Below are positions 29,869-37,786 of a DNA stretch of 64,000 bases, piece by piece. The stretch's first letter is position 1. Each line of letters starts with the position of its first letter. The stretch is from the NCBI RefSeq assembly GCF_000760295.1, contig NZ_JNBA01000009.1, positions 23,830-87,829 of the forward strand, written 5' to 3'. A program made the translations under genes and the position numbers. The notes beneath the pieces are model-generated. The model was not told the origin of the DNA. It was given only the letters and a program-made list of their open reading frames with translations, and made no database searches. The DNA comes from Prochlorococcus sp. MIT 0701. Its GTDB lineage: Bacteria > Cyanobacteriota > Cyanobacteriia > PCC-6307 > Cyanobiaceae.

Positions 29869-30812
29869 GAACTCTTGGGAGACTTGTCTCGACCGCTTTT
29901 TCGCTCGGTCTTATTTGGTTCGGGTATACCCAGATTAGATCTGGTGTATCGACGATGAGTGGTTCCTCCTCTGCGTCAAATGACAAAGACAAAAAAGAAT
30001 ACTCAATTGACGATGCAGAAATGGTTAAAACTATTGCTGGATTGTCTGAAGAGTTTGAGCAAAATTCTGTTCGAGCAGAGAATGCTTACATGGGTAGAAT
30101 TATAGCATTCGATGGGATTGTTAATTCGATCGATGACTCTCCCTTTGGAGATAATAGCGCAATAGTTTCGATTCGAGATCCTTCCTCTAGTGAGTACACT
30201 TTAGAAGGGTTTGATTGTCGTCACAAGCGTGATGATGTCGCAATTGTAAGTCTAAATAAAGGTGAATTTGTGTCGGTTGTAGGAAAACTAAAGTCAGAAA
30301 CAATGGGTCTAAGTTTTGCAGGATGCACATACAACTTGGATGGAGTGGGGTCATTTCAAAGGTTTGATGCTGCGGAATACGAAAGGAATCAAAAATTGAG
30401 CATGGAGAAAATGGTAAAACTAAGAAATTCTTTGAGTGAATTTACTGTCGACGACGCTTGCGGAAAATCGAAAATTTTGGAGGATTGCGATGGCGGAGTG
30501 TCCAAGTCTGCTGACAAAAAGAATTATATGATTGTCTGGAACAGCAAGTTTGCAGATCCTAGGTATAGACAAGACGAAAATGGTATTGAAGTGGCAATAA
30601 AAGAAGACGGCGAATTTAAAAGATATATGGGTTCTTGGGAAAACTCGAGAAACTCTTTAAGGGTGTACTTCAACCCTTATGGGAGAGTGGTGGTTTACGC
30701 AGATAATAAAGGTGATTTTAGTTTGAGTCCTTCGTCTATGGGACCTGCAAAAATGTCCTTTGGGTCTTCAAATGCAGAAACAGTATTCGTGCACAATCTC
30801 GGCGCTCAATAG
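29862..30812 (+). CDS. Membrane-anchored protein with an OB-fold-like domain
   Basis: I take ATG 29862 (316 aa). An N-terminal anchor (LVSTAFSLGLIWFGYTQI) is followed by a linker and a domain around residues 60-160 whose pattern (ENAYMGRIIAFDGIVNSIDD; EFVSVVGKLKSETMGLSFAG; a closing C-x-Y) resembles the tRNA_anti-like OB folds found in exported bacterial proteins. The C-terminal half is unassigned, with a pair of cysteines (DACGKSKILEDC). It is the longest cargo gene and notably AT-rich. The OB-fold call rests on pattern only. Confidence 0.55.
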   Translation: MLRTLGRLVSTAFSLGLIWFGYTQIRSGVSTMSGSSSASNDKDKKEYSIDDAEMVKTIAGLSEEFEQNSVRAENAYMGRIIAFDGIVNSIDDSPFGDNSAIVSIRDPSSSEYTLEGFDCRHKRDDVAIVSLNKGEFVSVVGKLKSETMGLSFAGCTYNLDGVGSFQRFDAAEYERNQKLSMEKMVKLRNSLSEFTVDDACGKSKILEDCDGGVSKSADKKNYMIVWNSKFADPRYRQDENGIEVAIKEDGEFKRYMGSWENSRNSLRVYFNPYGRVVVYADNKGDFSLSPSSMGPAKMSFGSSNAETVFVHNLGAQ

Positions 30813-30910
30813 ATTGGTGCAGTTAGCAGTTAAGAGTTTTTATTTAATAGTCCTGCTCTCTTTGTAGATCTTCGAGTGGACCAACTCAAGGAAATGCTTT
30901 CGGTTTTCGA

Positions 30911-31026
30911 TGTTCCAACAACCGAACGGTTGCGATAACACCTGGGAAATGAGCAGGCACTGGGATCAGGGTGTTCCAATAACAATGTTCGGTTGCTATG
31001 GTTTCACTAACACCCTTTTTGGAACA
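30911..31026 (+). promoter_or_regulatory. Res-like recombination sites upstream of the serine recombinase
   Basis: Site I (30911-30940) is a 30-bp imperfect palindrome centred on AA at 30925-30926, with the perfect core CAACCG-AA-CGGTTG and outer TGTT...AACA; ten of 14 arm positions match. A second site (30972-31012, 41 bp) repeats TGTTCCAA, CGGTTGC and TAACACC with wider spacing. A third half-site, GGAACA (31021-31026), abuts the ATG. This layout matches res regions of resolvases, where accessory sites also autoregulate the gene. Confidence 0.65.
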
Positions 31027-31611
31027 ATGACCGCCCGCAGCGTTGGATATGCCCGCTGTTCCACGGCATCACAGAAAACAGACGCTCAGGTTGCAGCGTT
31101 GAAAGAAGCAGGTTGCGCGGTCGTCTTTGAGGAGACCATCAGCACGAGGGTCAAAGAGAAAGACCGACCTCAACTGCAGGCGGCACTGAATGCCGTCGTG
31201 GAAGGCGATGAATTGGTGGTGGCGAAGTTGGATCGCCTAGGCAGAACTCAGGTGGAAGTGGTTTCCCGTCTGCATCAACTGCAGGAGCAAGGGATCCATG
31301 TCCGAACGCTTGATGGATTGGTCAACACCAAAGGACTAGGCAAGTTCGCCCCTGTCCTTATTGGTCTGCTTTCTGGTTTGGCGGAAGTGGAACGCTCACT
31401 GATCCAAGAGCGAACCCTGGAGAGCATCCAGCACCGCAGATCAATAGGCGGGAACTTGGGCGGTCGCCCAAAGACCAACGAAGCAAAGGAGCGCCTGGTG
31501 CTGCGCCTAAGGGAGGAGGGGTGCTCCTATCGCTCCATTCGAGAGCAGACAGGACTGGCGCTCTCAACGATCCGTCGGATCATTGCTGAACAGGAGGCGG
31601 TGTCGTGCTGA
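31027..31611 (+). CDS. Serine recombinase (resolvase/invertase family)
   Basis: I prefer ATG 31027 (194 aa) because the family N terminus SVGYARCSTASQKTDAQVAA follows directly and upstream residues read through the res-like sites. Catalytic Ser12 lies in YARCS. Other motifs are DELVVAKLDRLGRTQVEVVS, GLVNTKGLGKFAPVLIGLLS and AEVERSLIQERT, then a C-terminal helix-turn-helix (SYRSIREQTGLALSTIRRII). It could resolve dimers, invert a segment or help a circular form recombine. A decayed paralogue sits at 24116-24705. The next gene starts inside its 3' end. Confidence 0.93.
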   Translation: MTARSVGYARCSTASQKTDAQVAALKEAGCAVVFEETISTRVKEKDRPQLQAALNAVVEGDELVVAKLDRLGRTQVEVVSRLHQLQEQGIHVRTLDGLVNTKGLGKFAPVLIGLLSGLAEVERSLIQERTLESIQHRRSIGGNLGGRPKTNEAKERLVLRLREEGCSYRSIREQTGLALSTIRRIIAEQEAVSC

Positions 31612-31787
31612 AAATCCTTGTTGGCGTTGGACTTGGGTTCTTTCTCTTCACCAACCCAGAGGCAAGGCAGATCACCGCAGACCTGCTGAGATCAACTGCG
31701 AATGCGATTGCCCCTGAGCAAGACGGCAAGACTTTTCAGGACAGGGTGAAGGATGCCGTGGTGGAGAAAGTTAAGGAGGGCGACTAA
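31605..31787 (+). CDS. Small protein with N-terminal hydrophobic segment, 60 aa
   Basis: The GTG start lies inside the end of the recombinase gene (7-nt overlap). The product has a hydrophobic start (LKILVGVGLGFFLFTN) and a helical, charged rest (TFQDRVKDAVVEKVKEGD). A similarly placed small membrane-protein gene follows the pseudogene copy at 24.7 kb, though their sequences are not obviously alike. Function unknown. Confidence 0.6.
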   Translation: MLKILVGVGLGFFLFTNPEARQITADLLRSTANAIAPEQDGKTFQDRVKDAVVEKVKEGD

Positions 31788-31997
31788 TGGGAAGGGGAAG
31801 AGGGTAGTTCCGAGTCGAAGAACTGAACCCTTTTATGGAATGGCACCTACATACGACAGAAGCGTCATTAGAGATCGCCTCTGCATCAGCAAAGAGGATC
31901 GCCAGGGTGATCGGACGAAGAACATGAGTCCTGAGCGAAGACGGAGCATTATTGACTCAGGTGGATCCTTAAAAGCGCCCTAGTTGACTTGCGACTT

Positions 31998-32228
31998 ATG
32001 AGGTTCCTGCTGCTCCCCCTACTGCTCTTGTCCCTTGCCACTCCAGCAATCGCTCAGATGAAGTTCGTTCTGCAATACCAAGACCAGTTCGGTTCCTGGA
32101 GGAGGTGGGGTGAGAAGCACAACGAGGGTGATGCCTACAGGACTGCCACGGCGAGAGCGAAGGCAACGGGCAAGCGGTTTCGCATCGTTGATGGCAACGG
32201 CAACCTCGTCGACCTTGTGACCCCCTAG
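31998..32228 (+). CDS. Small secreted protein of the element, 76 aa
   Basis: The product has a classic signal peptide (MRFLLLPLLLLSLATPAIA) and a short domain (QYQDQFGSWRRWGEKHNEGD, then GKRFRIVDGNGNLVDLV) with an RIVD-x-NG turn seen in small exported picocyanobacterial proteins. An upstream TTG at 31989 is less likely than the ATG at 31998. It is the last gene before the right end of the element. Confidence 0.65.
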   Translation: MRFLLLPLLLLSLATPAIAQMKFVLQYQDQFGSWRRWGEKHNEGDAYRTATARAKATGKRFRIVDGNGNLVDLVTP

Positions 32229-32297
32229 GAGCACACCCCCTCTACGTCACTCGGAAGGTGAATCTGGGAGACTTCTTTGCGGCGAATCAGAACTGCT

Positions 32298-32320
32298 GAT
32301 TCACCTTCCGCTCACCTTCC
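32298..32320 (+). repeat. Probable integrase arm-type sites, right end
   Basis: Two head-to-tail CTCACCTTCC-like units in a block matching 25708-25730 with one mismatch. An inverted copy (CGGAAGGTGAATC) lies at 32252-32264. Together they frame the element ends as integrase-binding arms usually do. Confidence 0.6.
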
Positions 32321-32383
32321 GTGTCGTTCAAGAAGAAATCCCCGAGAATGCAGTCACAATCAGCACTCTCAGGGATTTTCTCA

Positions 32384-32414
32384 AAGGCGGCACCCAGATT
32401 CGAACTGGGGATAA
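32384..32414 (-). repeat. Right attachment site (attR) within tRNA-Cys
   Basis: Thirty-one bases identical to 25629-25659, lying in the 3' half of the intact tRNA-Cys gene. The integrated element is therefore on the 3' side of the tRNA, the usual side. Confidence 0.93.
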
Positions 32415-32455
32415 AGGATTTGCAATCCTCTGCCTTACCACTTGGCCATGCCGCC
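32385..32455 (-). tRNA. tRNA-Cys (GCA), integration target
   Basis: This is a 71-nt cloverleaf. The acceptor GGCGGCA pairs with TGCCGCC, the discriminator is U, the anticodon loop is TTGCAAA giving GCA, and the T-arm contains GTTCGAATC. It is intact despite element insertion because the att core restores the 3' end. Confidence 0.96.
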
Positions 32456-33757
32456 GTGAGGGAGACTCAATTCCCTGCAGCGGATCGTATCAGCCACTCT
32501 GCTAGCTCTCTGCTCGTAATTTGCAACGGGCATGGCGAGGATCTGATTGCCCTACGGGTCTTGGAGGCATTACATCACAAATGTCCGAATCTGACCATTG
32601 AAGTGCTTCCCCTCGTAGGGGTAGGACAAGCTTTTGAGCATGCCTTAGCCGCTGGATGGCTTAAGCGCCTGGGCCCTTCAGCGCCCTTGCCAAGTGGTGG
32701 CTTCAGCAATCAAAGCTTGCGGGGCTTGATTGCTGATCTTGCCGCCGGACTCACTCTGCTCAGCTGGCGACAGTGGCGATGTGTGCGTCGCTCAGCCAAA
32801 GGTGGCAAAGCCATTCTGGCAGTAGGAGACCTGCTTCCCCTGCTCATGGCATGGAGCAGTGGTGGGACCTATGGCTTCATCGGCACACCAAAAAGTGATT
32901 ACACCTGGAGAAGTGGACCAGGCCGGGCCTTTAGCGACCACTACCACCGCCTCAAAGGCAGTGAATGGGATCCCTGGGAATGGGCCCTAATGCGATCTTC
33001 TCGATGCCGAGTGGTTGCCGTTCGTGATCAGCTCACCGCCAGAGGACTACGACGCCACGGGGTAGCCGCAAAAGCGCCTGGAAACCCAATGATGGATGGA
33101 TTCAAGGTCGAATCAATTCCTACCGCCCTCAACCGATACCGGCGACTGTTATTGCTCTGTGGAAGTCGAATGCCCGAAGCAGGCACGAATTTCAAGCGAC
33201 TCCTTGAAGGCCTAGGCCAGCTCGAAAGCGATTTACCGCTAGCAGTACTTGTAGCCCTTGGCTCCCAACCCAGCTTCAACCAGATCGAAGCCATTCTAAG
33301 AACCGATGGCTATCTACCATCCATCCCCCCCATCGACACCCTGGGAGCCAAGGCCTGCTGGGTCAAAGGTACAAAGCTCGTACTGCTCGGGCCTGGTCAA
33401 TTCAGCCGCTGGGCGGCCTGGAGCGAAGTGGGCCTTGTCACCGCTGGAACCGCCACAGAGCAACTTATAGGTCTAGGGATTCCGGCCTTATCCATGCCTG
33501 GACCAGGACCACAATTCAAACAACAATTCGCCATGCGCCAAAGTCGCCTCTTGGGAGGAGCCGTACTGCCCTGTCAAAGCAAAGAAGAACTGGCAGAAAG
33601 GATGCAGAGACTGTTAAAAGACGACTCCCTTCGACAGCGGTTAGGCAGGATTGGCAACAGACGAATGGGAACAGCTGGCGGGAGTGATGCACTCGCAGCA
33701 CTGATCTCACAGCTTTTGTTAGGGCATACGAGAGCACCTAGACAACGCTCTGTTTGA
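32456..33757 (+). CDS. Lipid-A-disaccharide synthase-related protein (LpxB-like)
   Basis: The product is 433 aa from GTG 32456, the first base after the tRNA-Cys 5' end. It begins its conserved part with SLLVICNGHGEDLIALRVLE and has GNPMMDGF, a LLLLCGSRMPEAG strand and a C-terminal GLVTAGTATEQLIGLGIPAL donor-site motif, as in GT-B glycosyltransferases distantly related to LpxB. A cyanobacterial group of such proteins has no proven substrate. Because tRNA-Cys abuts its start, its promoter must lie in or beyond the tRNA and the integrated element, which may alter expression. Confidence 0.82.
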   Translation: MRETQFPAADRISHSASSLLVICNGHGEDLIALRVLEALHHKCPNLTIEVLPLVGVGQAFEHALAAGWLKRLGPSAPLPSGGFSNQSLRGLIADLAAGLTLLSWRQWRCVRRSAKGGKAILAVGDLLPLLMAWSSGGTYGFIGTPKSDYTWRSGPGRAFSDHYHRLKGSEWDPWEWALMRSSRCRVVAVRDQLTARGLRRHGVAAKAPGNPMMDGFKVESIPTALNRYRRLLLLCGSRMPEAGTNFKRLLEGLGQLESDLPLAVLVALGSQPSFNQIEAILRTDGYLPSIPPIDTLGAKACWVKGTKLVLLGPGQFSRWAAWSEVGLVTAGTATEQLIGLGIPALSMPGPGPQFKQQFAMRQSRLLGGAVLPCQSKEELAERMQRLLKDDSLRQRLGRIGNRRMGTAGGSDALAALISQLLLGHTRAPRQRSV

Positions 33758-33797
33758 CCCGCCATAGCGGATACTGAACGCTTGCAGCACCACTGCC

Positions 33798-34067
33798 ATG
33801 GCGGCCATGCAGGACCATGCCTTAGTGAAAATCTGCGCCGAACTGGCTAGCTGCCTCAGCATTAGCCTTGCCTCGGCCCGAAGAAAGGTTGAACTGACAG
33901 CAAGTCGAGAGGAGGTTAGGGATCTTGAAGGCCGCAAGGCCATTGCCGAACGTCTACTTGAGGAGGCTCGCTCACGCCCAACAGAAGGAGAAAACTCCTC
34001 AGGTTCCCAACTCGACCGACTTCTGGAAGCTGTGGCCAGTGAAGAAAACTTCATGGTCGAGGACTAA
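33798..34067 (+). CDS. Small helical protein, 89 aa
   Basis: The protein is helical with a charged coil (LTASREEVRDLEGRKAIAER) and ends in an acidic tail (VASEENFMVED). No signal, span or cysteine cluster of note is present. It lies 40 nt after the LpxB-like gene and is convergent with the exonuclease gene. Family unknown to me, but protein character is good. Confidence 0.65.
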   Translation: MAAMQDHALVKICAELASCLSISLASARRKVELTASREEVRDLEGRKAIAERLLEEARSRPTEGENSSGSQLDRLLEAVASEENFMVED

Positions 34068-34082
34068 AGCCCACGACACTCT

Positions 34083-34727
34083 TCAATGTTCAAAGATCTG
34101 GGTGAATCGCAAACGATCCAGTTCCGCGATGACAGGAATGCAGCTGAAACAACGCTGAGCCATCTCCCAGCGCCCCTCTCGTCGCAACATCATTTCTAGA
34201 CGGTGCCTAGCCGGAAGCAGATATCGAGCATCGTTGGCTGCATAGGCCAACTGAACATCGCTGAGTTCCTCAACCCTTCCCCAATCACTGCTCTGGGCCT
34301 GCTTATCCAGTTCAACTCCAACCAACTCCATCACCACCTCCTTCAACCCATGGCGAGGGCTATAGGTTCGTGCAAGTCGACTGGCAACCTTTGTGCAGAA
34401 AATGGGCAAAACGGAAATGCCCAACCCGCTAGCAAGTGCAGCCACATCAAAGCGAGCAAAGTGGAACACCTTTTCAACAGAAGTGGCCTCCATTAGCTTC
34501 TGCAAGCGAGGGGCAGAGGTCTGACCCAAACCGATCCGCACGCATGCCACATTGTCGGCAGGGTCACAAATCTGCACGAGACAGAGGCGGTCACGGCCAT
34601 GAATAAGTCCCATGGCCTCAGTGTCTACCGCGATGGCAGATGCTCTGAGATATCGATTCGCCCAATCGGCGTCGAGATCCCCATCGAAAACGACAAAGCT
34701 TGCAGGAGCTTGAGAAAAGTCGGCCAT
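34083..34727 (-). CDS. RNase D-like 3'-5' exonuclease (DEDDy)
   Basis: The 214-aa protein has ExoI (SAIAVDTEAMGLIHGRDRLC) with the catalytic D-x-E, ExoII (VFHFARFDVAAL), and ExoIII (LAYAANDARYLLPARHRLE) with the Y-x3-D arrangement shifted to the family's usual spelling. It consists of the exonuclease domain only; the HRDC domains of full RNase D are absent, as in many cyanobacteria. It probably trims structured RNA. Confidence 0.88.
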   Translation of the reverse strand: MADFSQAPASFVVFDGDLDADWANRYLRASAIAVDTEAMGLIHGRDRLCLVQICDPADNVACVRIGLGQTSAPRLQKLMEATSVEKVFHFARFDVAALASGLGISVLPIFCTKVASRLARTYSPRHGLKEVVMELVGVELDKQAQSSDWGRVEELSDVQLAYAANDARYLLPARHRLEMMLRREGRWEMAQRCFSCIPVIAELDRLRFTQIFEH

Positions 34728-35248
34728 TAAGCAAATGGCGCAGGGCCAGGACAGATCCTCACCACTCTGAAGGGCAACAACGCCGGCTCGCTCATTTTGC
34801 TGATTTGAAAACGGTGTCGAGACTGGGTTGAATCGGGCATGATCACTCGCTCGCCTTGAGCATCCGACGCATGCCCTCGCTGAACTGTCTGGCCGATATC
34901 AAGCAGGATTTTTTCAACCACCGCCACAGTTTCTAGATCTGGGAGCAACCGTCTACAGGTGGCTGATCTACTTGCTCAACGCAGTCAAATATCAAGCAAG
35001 AATCTTGCATCAACTAGCACTGAAGCAGCCACGCCATCGGCTTGCGAAACGCATGCTGCAAAAAGCCCAGAATTTTCTAGAGAGCTAAGGCTCATATAGC
35101 AACACCAACCAACGCTGTCGAAAACGTGATCCGACCAAATCGAATGCTTCTTACAGCACAAGCTGATGCAAAGCAACTGATAGAGCCCTGCCATGGCATC
35201 GTAAAGACCTAGAACAGGTGGGTTCATCAGCACCCATGCACTAACGCG
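34728..35248. other. Intergenic stretch with one possible short gene
   Basis: About 520 bp. Two reverse ORFs (34727-34948 and 34985-35233) lack protein-like features. A forward frame, listed separately at 34843-35088, looks coding but has no standard start. Confidence 0.4.
34843..35088 (+). CDS. Possible small basic protein without a standard start codon
   Basis: A forward frame opens after TGA at 34840-34842 and runs 81 codons. Its second half looks protein-like: FFQPPPQFLDLGATVYRWLI, then YLLNAVKYQARILHQLALK and RHRLAKRMLQKAQNFLE, an amphipathic and basic helical design. There is no in-frame ATG, GTG or TTG before this part; ATG at 34839 is in another frame. Either a rare start is used, a frameshift has cut the gene off from its start, or the pattern is chance. 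Confidence 0.3.
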   Translation, partial: SLARLEHPTHALAELSGRYQAGFFQPPPQFLDLGATVYRWLIYLLNAVKYQARILHQLALKQPRHRLAKRMLQKAQNFLES

Positions 35249-35803
35249 ATGCCGGCGGTCTTCTCCTCGACCCTGCTACTCACAGTGCTACTGGCCATCG
35301 GCCTGGTGTTCTTTCTGCGGGCAGCAAGTAAAGACCGAACCACGGTTGTAGATGTTCACTCACCGCGGCCCCCACTAGAGGTCCTCAATGGAATGATCCA
35401 CTGGCTGGAGGAACGAGGCTGGAAGCAAGATAGTGGCGATGCTGATAGACAACTACTTCGCTTCAGTGGAAGCGTTGCCTCCAGCCAATCGCTGGCAGTC
35501 CTGTTATCCCTATACGCTGCAGTTGGTTCAGGCTGCCTTGGACTGGTTGTCCGCCAGCTGTATCCCGTACTGGACTGGTGGCCGCTTCTGCTTATTGGTC
35601 TGGGCCCACTCGCAGGATTGATCTATAGCAAACGTGCTAACCGCATTGAAGCCGTTGAACTTCGCTTAATCAGCGCCAACGACGACGAAGGCAGCACCCT
35701 GCGGCTGAGGGCCCATCGCGACGAATTGATTGCCATGGAATTAGAACTCTCCCAGCGCCTTGAGCTGGCTAGCGACGGCTCTCTTCTTTCCTCTCCAATC
35801 TGA
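35249..35803 (+). CDS. CCB2/CCB4-like cytochrome b6f cofactor assembly protein
   Basis: The 184-aa protein has an N-terminal membrane helix (LLLTVLLAIGLVFFLRAA) followed by KDRTTVVDVHSPRPPLEVLN, a pair of central membrane helices (LYAAVGSGCLGLVVRQLYP; WWPLLLIGLGPLAGLIYS), and a C-terminal LRLRAHRDELIAMELEL. This layout fits the CCB (complex C subunit B) family that helps attach haem c(i) to cytochrome b6. I recognise the pattern, but the assignment is from memory. The next gene starts immediately after its stop. Confidence 0.65.
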   Translation: MPAVFSSTLLLTVLLAIGLVFFLRAASKDRTTVVDVHSPRPPLEVLNGMIHWLEERGWKQDSGDADRQLLRFSGSVASSQSLAVLLSLYAAVGSGCLGLVVRQLYPVLDWWPLLLIGLGPLAGLIYSKRANRIEAVELRLISANDDEGSTLRLRAHRDELIAMELELSQRLELASDGSLLSSPI

Positions 35804-36655
35804 GTGATTTCAAATCTCATCTGGAGAGGCAGAAGCCTATTGCTTCTGAGCACAGCTTTCAGCTTTGGGATCAGCTTGCTTGGCCCGGCCACTGCATTAG
35901 AAGCATCGCCTTCGCCAGCGATTGCAGAACTAAACATCGGTCCCCGCACGCGCTTAAGGGGCAATTGGGTAGGTCGCCAACCTGTGTCTTCCTGGTTAAA
36001 GATTGTGGTCATGGCAGGACATGCCGACTCCCAAGACATGCATGGATCTGGCACCTCTGGTGCTGCAGTTGATCGAAGAGGCGCAACACCGATGAGTCCC
36101 CACATGCGTGACGAACTCTTTTGGAACCGGAAGGTACGCGATGCAGTCGTTGCCCTCAGCAAGCAAAAAGGACTCAATATCATCGGCTACGACCCAGGAG
36201 CACTCTCAATTGCTAAAGCGAGTGATCCACGTACCAACTGGTCAGTAGCTCGCCGCCTTTCCAGGCAAGGCGACTACATCCTTGAGATTCACTTCGATGC
36301 ATACAGCCCGCATGGATATGGATCTGGACTGATCCCGGCCCTAAATCGCAACCTCAACCGAGTGGATGAAAGTCTTGCTCAGAGCTTCGGCCGCTTTCCC
36401 AGACTCTTCCGGGGAGGCCTTGGTGGACCACGACGCGGCATCAGCATCCTTGAGATCGGAATGCTGGAAGGGATTCTGGAGGCCAATCTCCGCAACCCCA
36501 AAACCAGAGAAGCAACCATTCAAGCCATCGCCCTTAAAGTCACCGATGCTTTGATGCTGGGAGTACGTGGAAAGACGTCTTCTAATCCACCGCCTGATGA
36601 GGTCGACAACGCTCATCCAACGTCGAATCCTCAAACCAATTCTGAGGTCGAGTAA
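35804..36655 (+). CDS. N-acetylmuramoyl-L-alanine amidase-like protein
   Basis: The product is 283 aa from GTG 35804, directly after the CCB-like gene. A signal-like segment ([20 protein letters not shown]) is followed by a domain resembling Amidase_3: [20 protein letters not shown], then [20 protein letters not shown]. The histidines in AGHAD and IHFDA are candidate zinc ligands for a periplasmic peptidoglycan hydrolase. The last 74 bp overlap hemF in convergent orientation. The C-terminal tail is low in complexity. Confidence 0.65.
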   Translation: MISNLIWRGRSLLLLSTAFSFGISLLGPATALEASPSPAIAELNIGPRTRLRGNWVGRQPVSSWLKIVVMAGHADSQDMHGSGTSGAAVDRRGATPMSPHMRDELFWNRKVRDAVVALSKQKGLNIIGYDPGALSIAKASDPRTNWSVARRLSRQGDYILEIHFDAYSPHGYGSGLIPALNRNLNRVDESLAQSFGRFPRLFRGGLGGPRRGISILEIGMLEGILEANLRNPKTREATIQAIALKVTDALMLGVRGKTSSNPPPDEVDNAHPTSNPQTNSEVE

Positions 36656-37655
36656 ACAAATCAGTGAGCAAAGCCTCCCTTGAATCAGCTGGTGCGACAT
36701 ATCCATACTCCCAACGAGCCAGTGGTGGCAAAGACATCAAGATCGACTCAGTTCGGCCATTGGTTTGCAATCCGAAAATCGTGCCCCGATCCCAGACCAG
36801 ATTGAACTCCGCATATCGCCCACGGCGATATAACTGGAATTGACGCTCTCGATCGCCATAGGTCTGCTCCTGACGTTTCTCCACAATCGGCACATAAGCC
36901 GGCAAGAAAGCCTTCCCACAAGCCTTGGCCAGGTCAAATAACTGATCCCAGCTCTTCGGATGAGGCCCTAACTCCCGTGAGACCTGTGCAGCCGGACCCT
37001 CAGGGTTTTGACCTTTGTAAAGCACTCCAGATCCATCCTGGTAGTCGTAAAAAATTCCACCCACACCACGGGTCTCACCACGGTGCTTCAGATAAAAATA
37101 TTCGTCACACCAAGGTTTAAAGACCTTGTGGAGCTCCGGTCCAACCGTATCGCAAGCCTGCTTGTGAACGCGATGGAAATGGCGGGCATCTTCCAGGTAG
37201 GGATAAAACGGCGTGAGGTCAGCGCCACCGCCAAACCACCACACCGGCCCCGCCTCGAAATAGCGGTAATTAAGGTGGATCGTAGGCACATAGGGATTGC
37301 GCGGGTGTAGCACCATCGAAGTGCCGGTAGCGAACCAGGGATGCCCCTTTGCCTCAGGCCGCTGATTCAGGATCGATGGAGGCAACTCCTCGCCATGCAC
37401 CTCAGAGAAATTAACGCCGCCCTGTTCAAAAACTCTGCCCTCACGCATCACCTTGGATCGCCCACCACCACCTTCAGGCCGCTCCCAACTGTCAGTCCTA
37501 AAAGATTGGCCACCATCAAGACGCTCCAGTTCATTACAGATCTCATCTTGCAATCCGAGTACCAACTCACGTGCACGTTCGCGCGAGTGAGGAGGAGGAG
37601 CTTGGCCAACATTCTCAGAAGCACCCATAACCTTGCCAATCAAAGTAGGAACCAT
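36582..37655 (-). CDS. hemF: Oxygen-dependent coproporphyrinogen III oxidase
   Basis: HemF decarboxylates coproporphyrinogen III to protoporphyrinogen IX with O2, on the path to haem and chlorophyll. Family motifs are complete: [51 protein letters not shown], and [20 protein letters not shown]. Starts at 37655 or 37628 are both reasonable; the frame is open further to 37700. Its 3' end overlaps the amidase-like gene, and it is divergent from mrp, so the 131-bp gap to mrp holds both promoters. Confidence 0.96.
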   Translation of the reverse strand: MVPTLIGKVMGASENVGQAPPPHSRERARELVLGLQDEICNELERLDGGQSFRTDSWERPEGGGGRSKVMREGRVFEQGGVNFSEVHGEELPPSILNQRPEAKGHPWFATGTSMVLHPRNPYVPTIHLNYRYFEAGPVWWFGGGADLTPFYPYLEDARHFHRVHKQACDTVGPELHKVFKPWCDEYFYLKHRGETRGVGGIFYDYQDGSGVLYKGQNPEGPAAQVSRELGPHPKSWDQLFDLAKACGKAFLPAYVPIVEKRQEQTYGDRERQFQLYRRGRYAEFNLVWDRGTIFGLQTNGRTESILMSLPPLARWEYGYVAPADSREALLTDLFTRPQNWFEDSTLDERCRPHQAVD

Positions 37656-37786
37656 GCAGACAACAGTAATAGAATTGCGTTGTATTTTGCGACAGGACAA
37701 ATCTGTCTTTGTGTCTTTTACAGATATCGCCCTTGAGAACTGTCACGAGAGTCCACACATAGGATCCTCTCACCTGAAGGAAAGGC

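Larger units (their letters stand above)
25629..32414. mobile_element. Integrative element in tRNA-Cys, tycheposon-like
   Basis: The element is bounded by 31-bp identical direct copies of the 3' part of tRNA-Cys (25629-25659 and 32384-32414). The tRNA gene is intact at the right end; the left copy is only the fragment created by integration. Inside lie a tyrosine integrase next to the left end, paired TCACCTTCC repeats at both ends, a phage-type zinc-ribbon protein, two ribbon-helix-helix-like proteins, several unknown genes, and a serine recombinase with res-like sites. The middle (about 28.2-30.8 kb) is visibly more AT-rich than the integrase and recombinase segments, so the element is a mosaic. 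Small tRNA-borne elements with this integrase type are known in Prochlorococcus as tycheposons; membership is my inference. Confidence 0.85.

Noticed and set aside
31753..31983. Forward 76-codon ORF after the recombinase module
   Set aside because: Overlaps the 60-aa gene in another frame and has no recognisable feature; ATG 31840 inside it gives only 47 residues.
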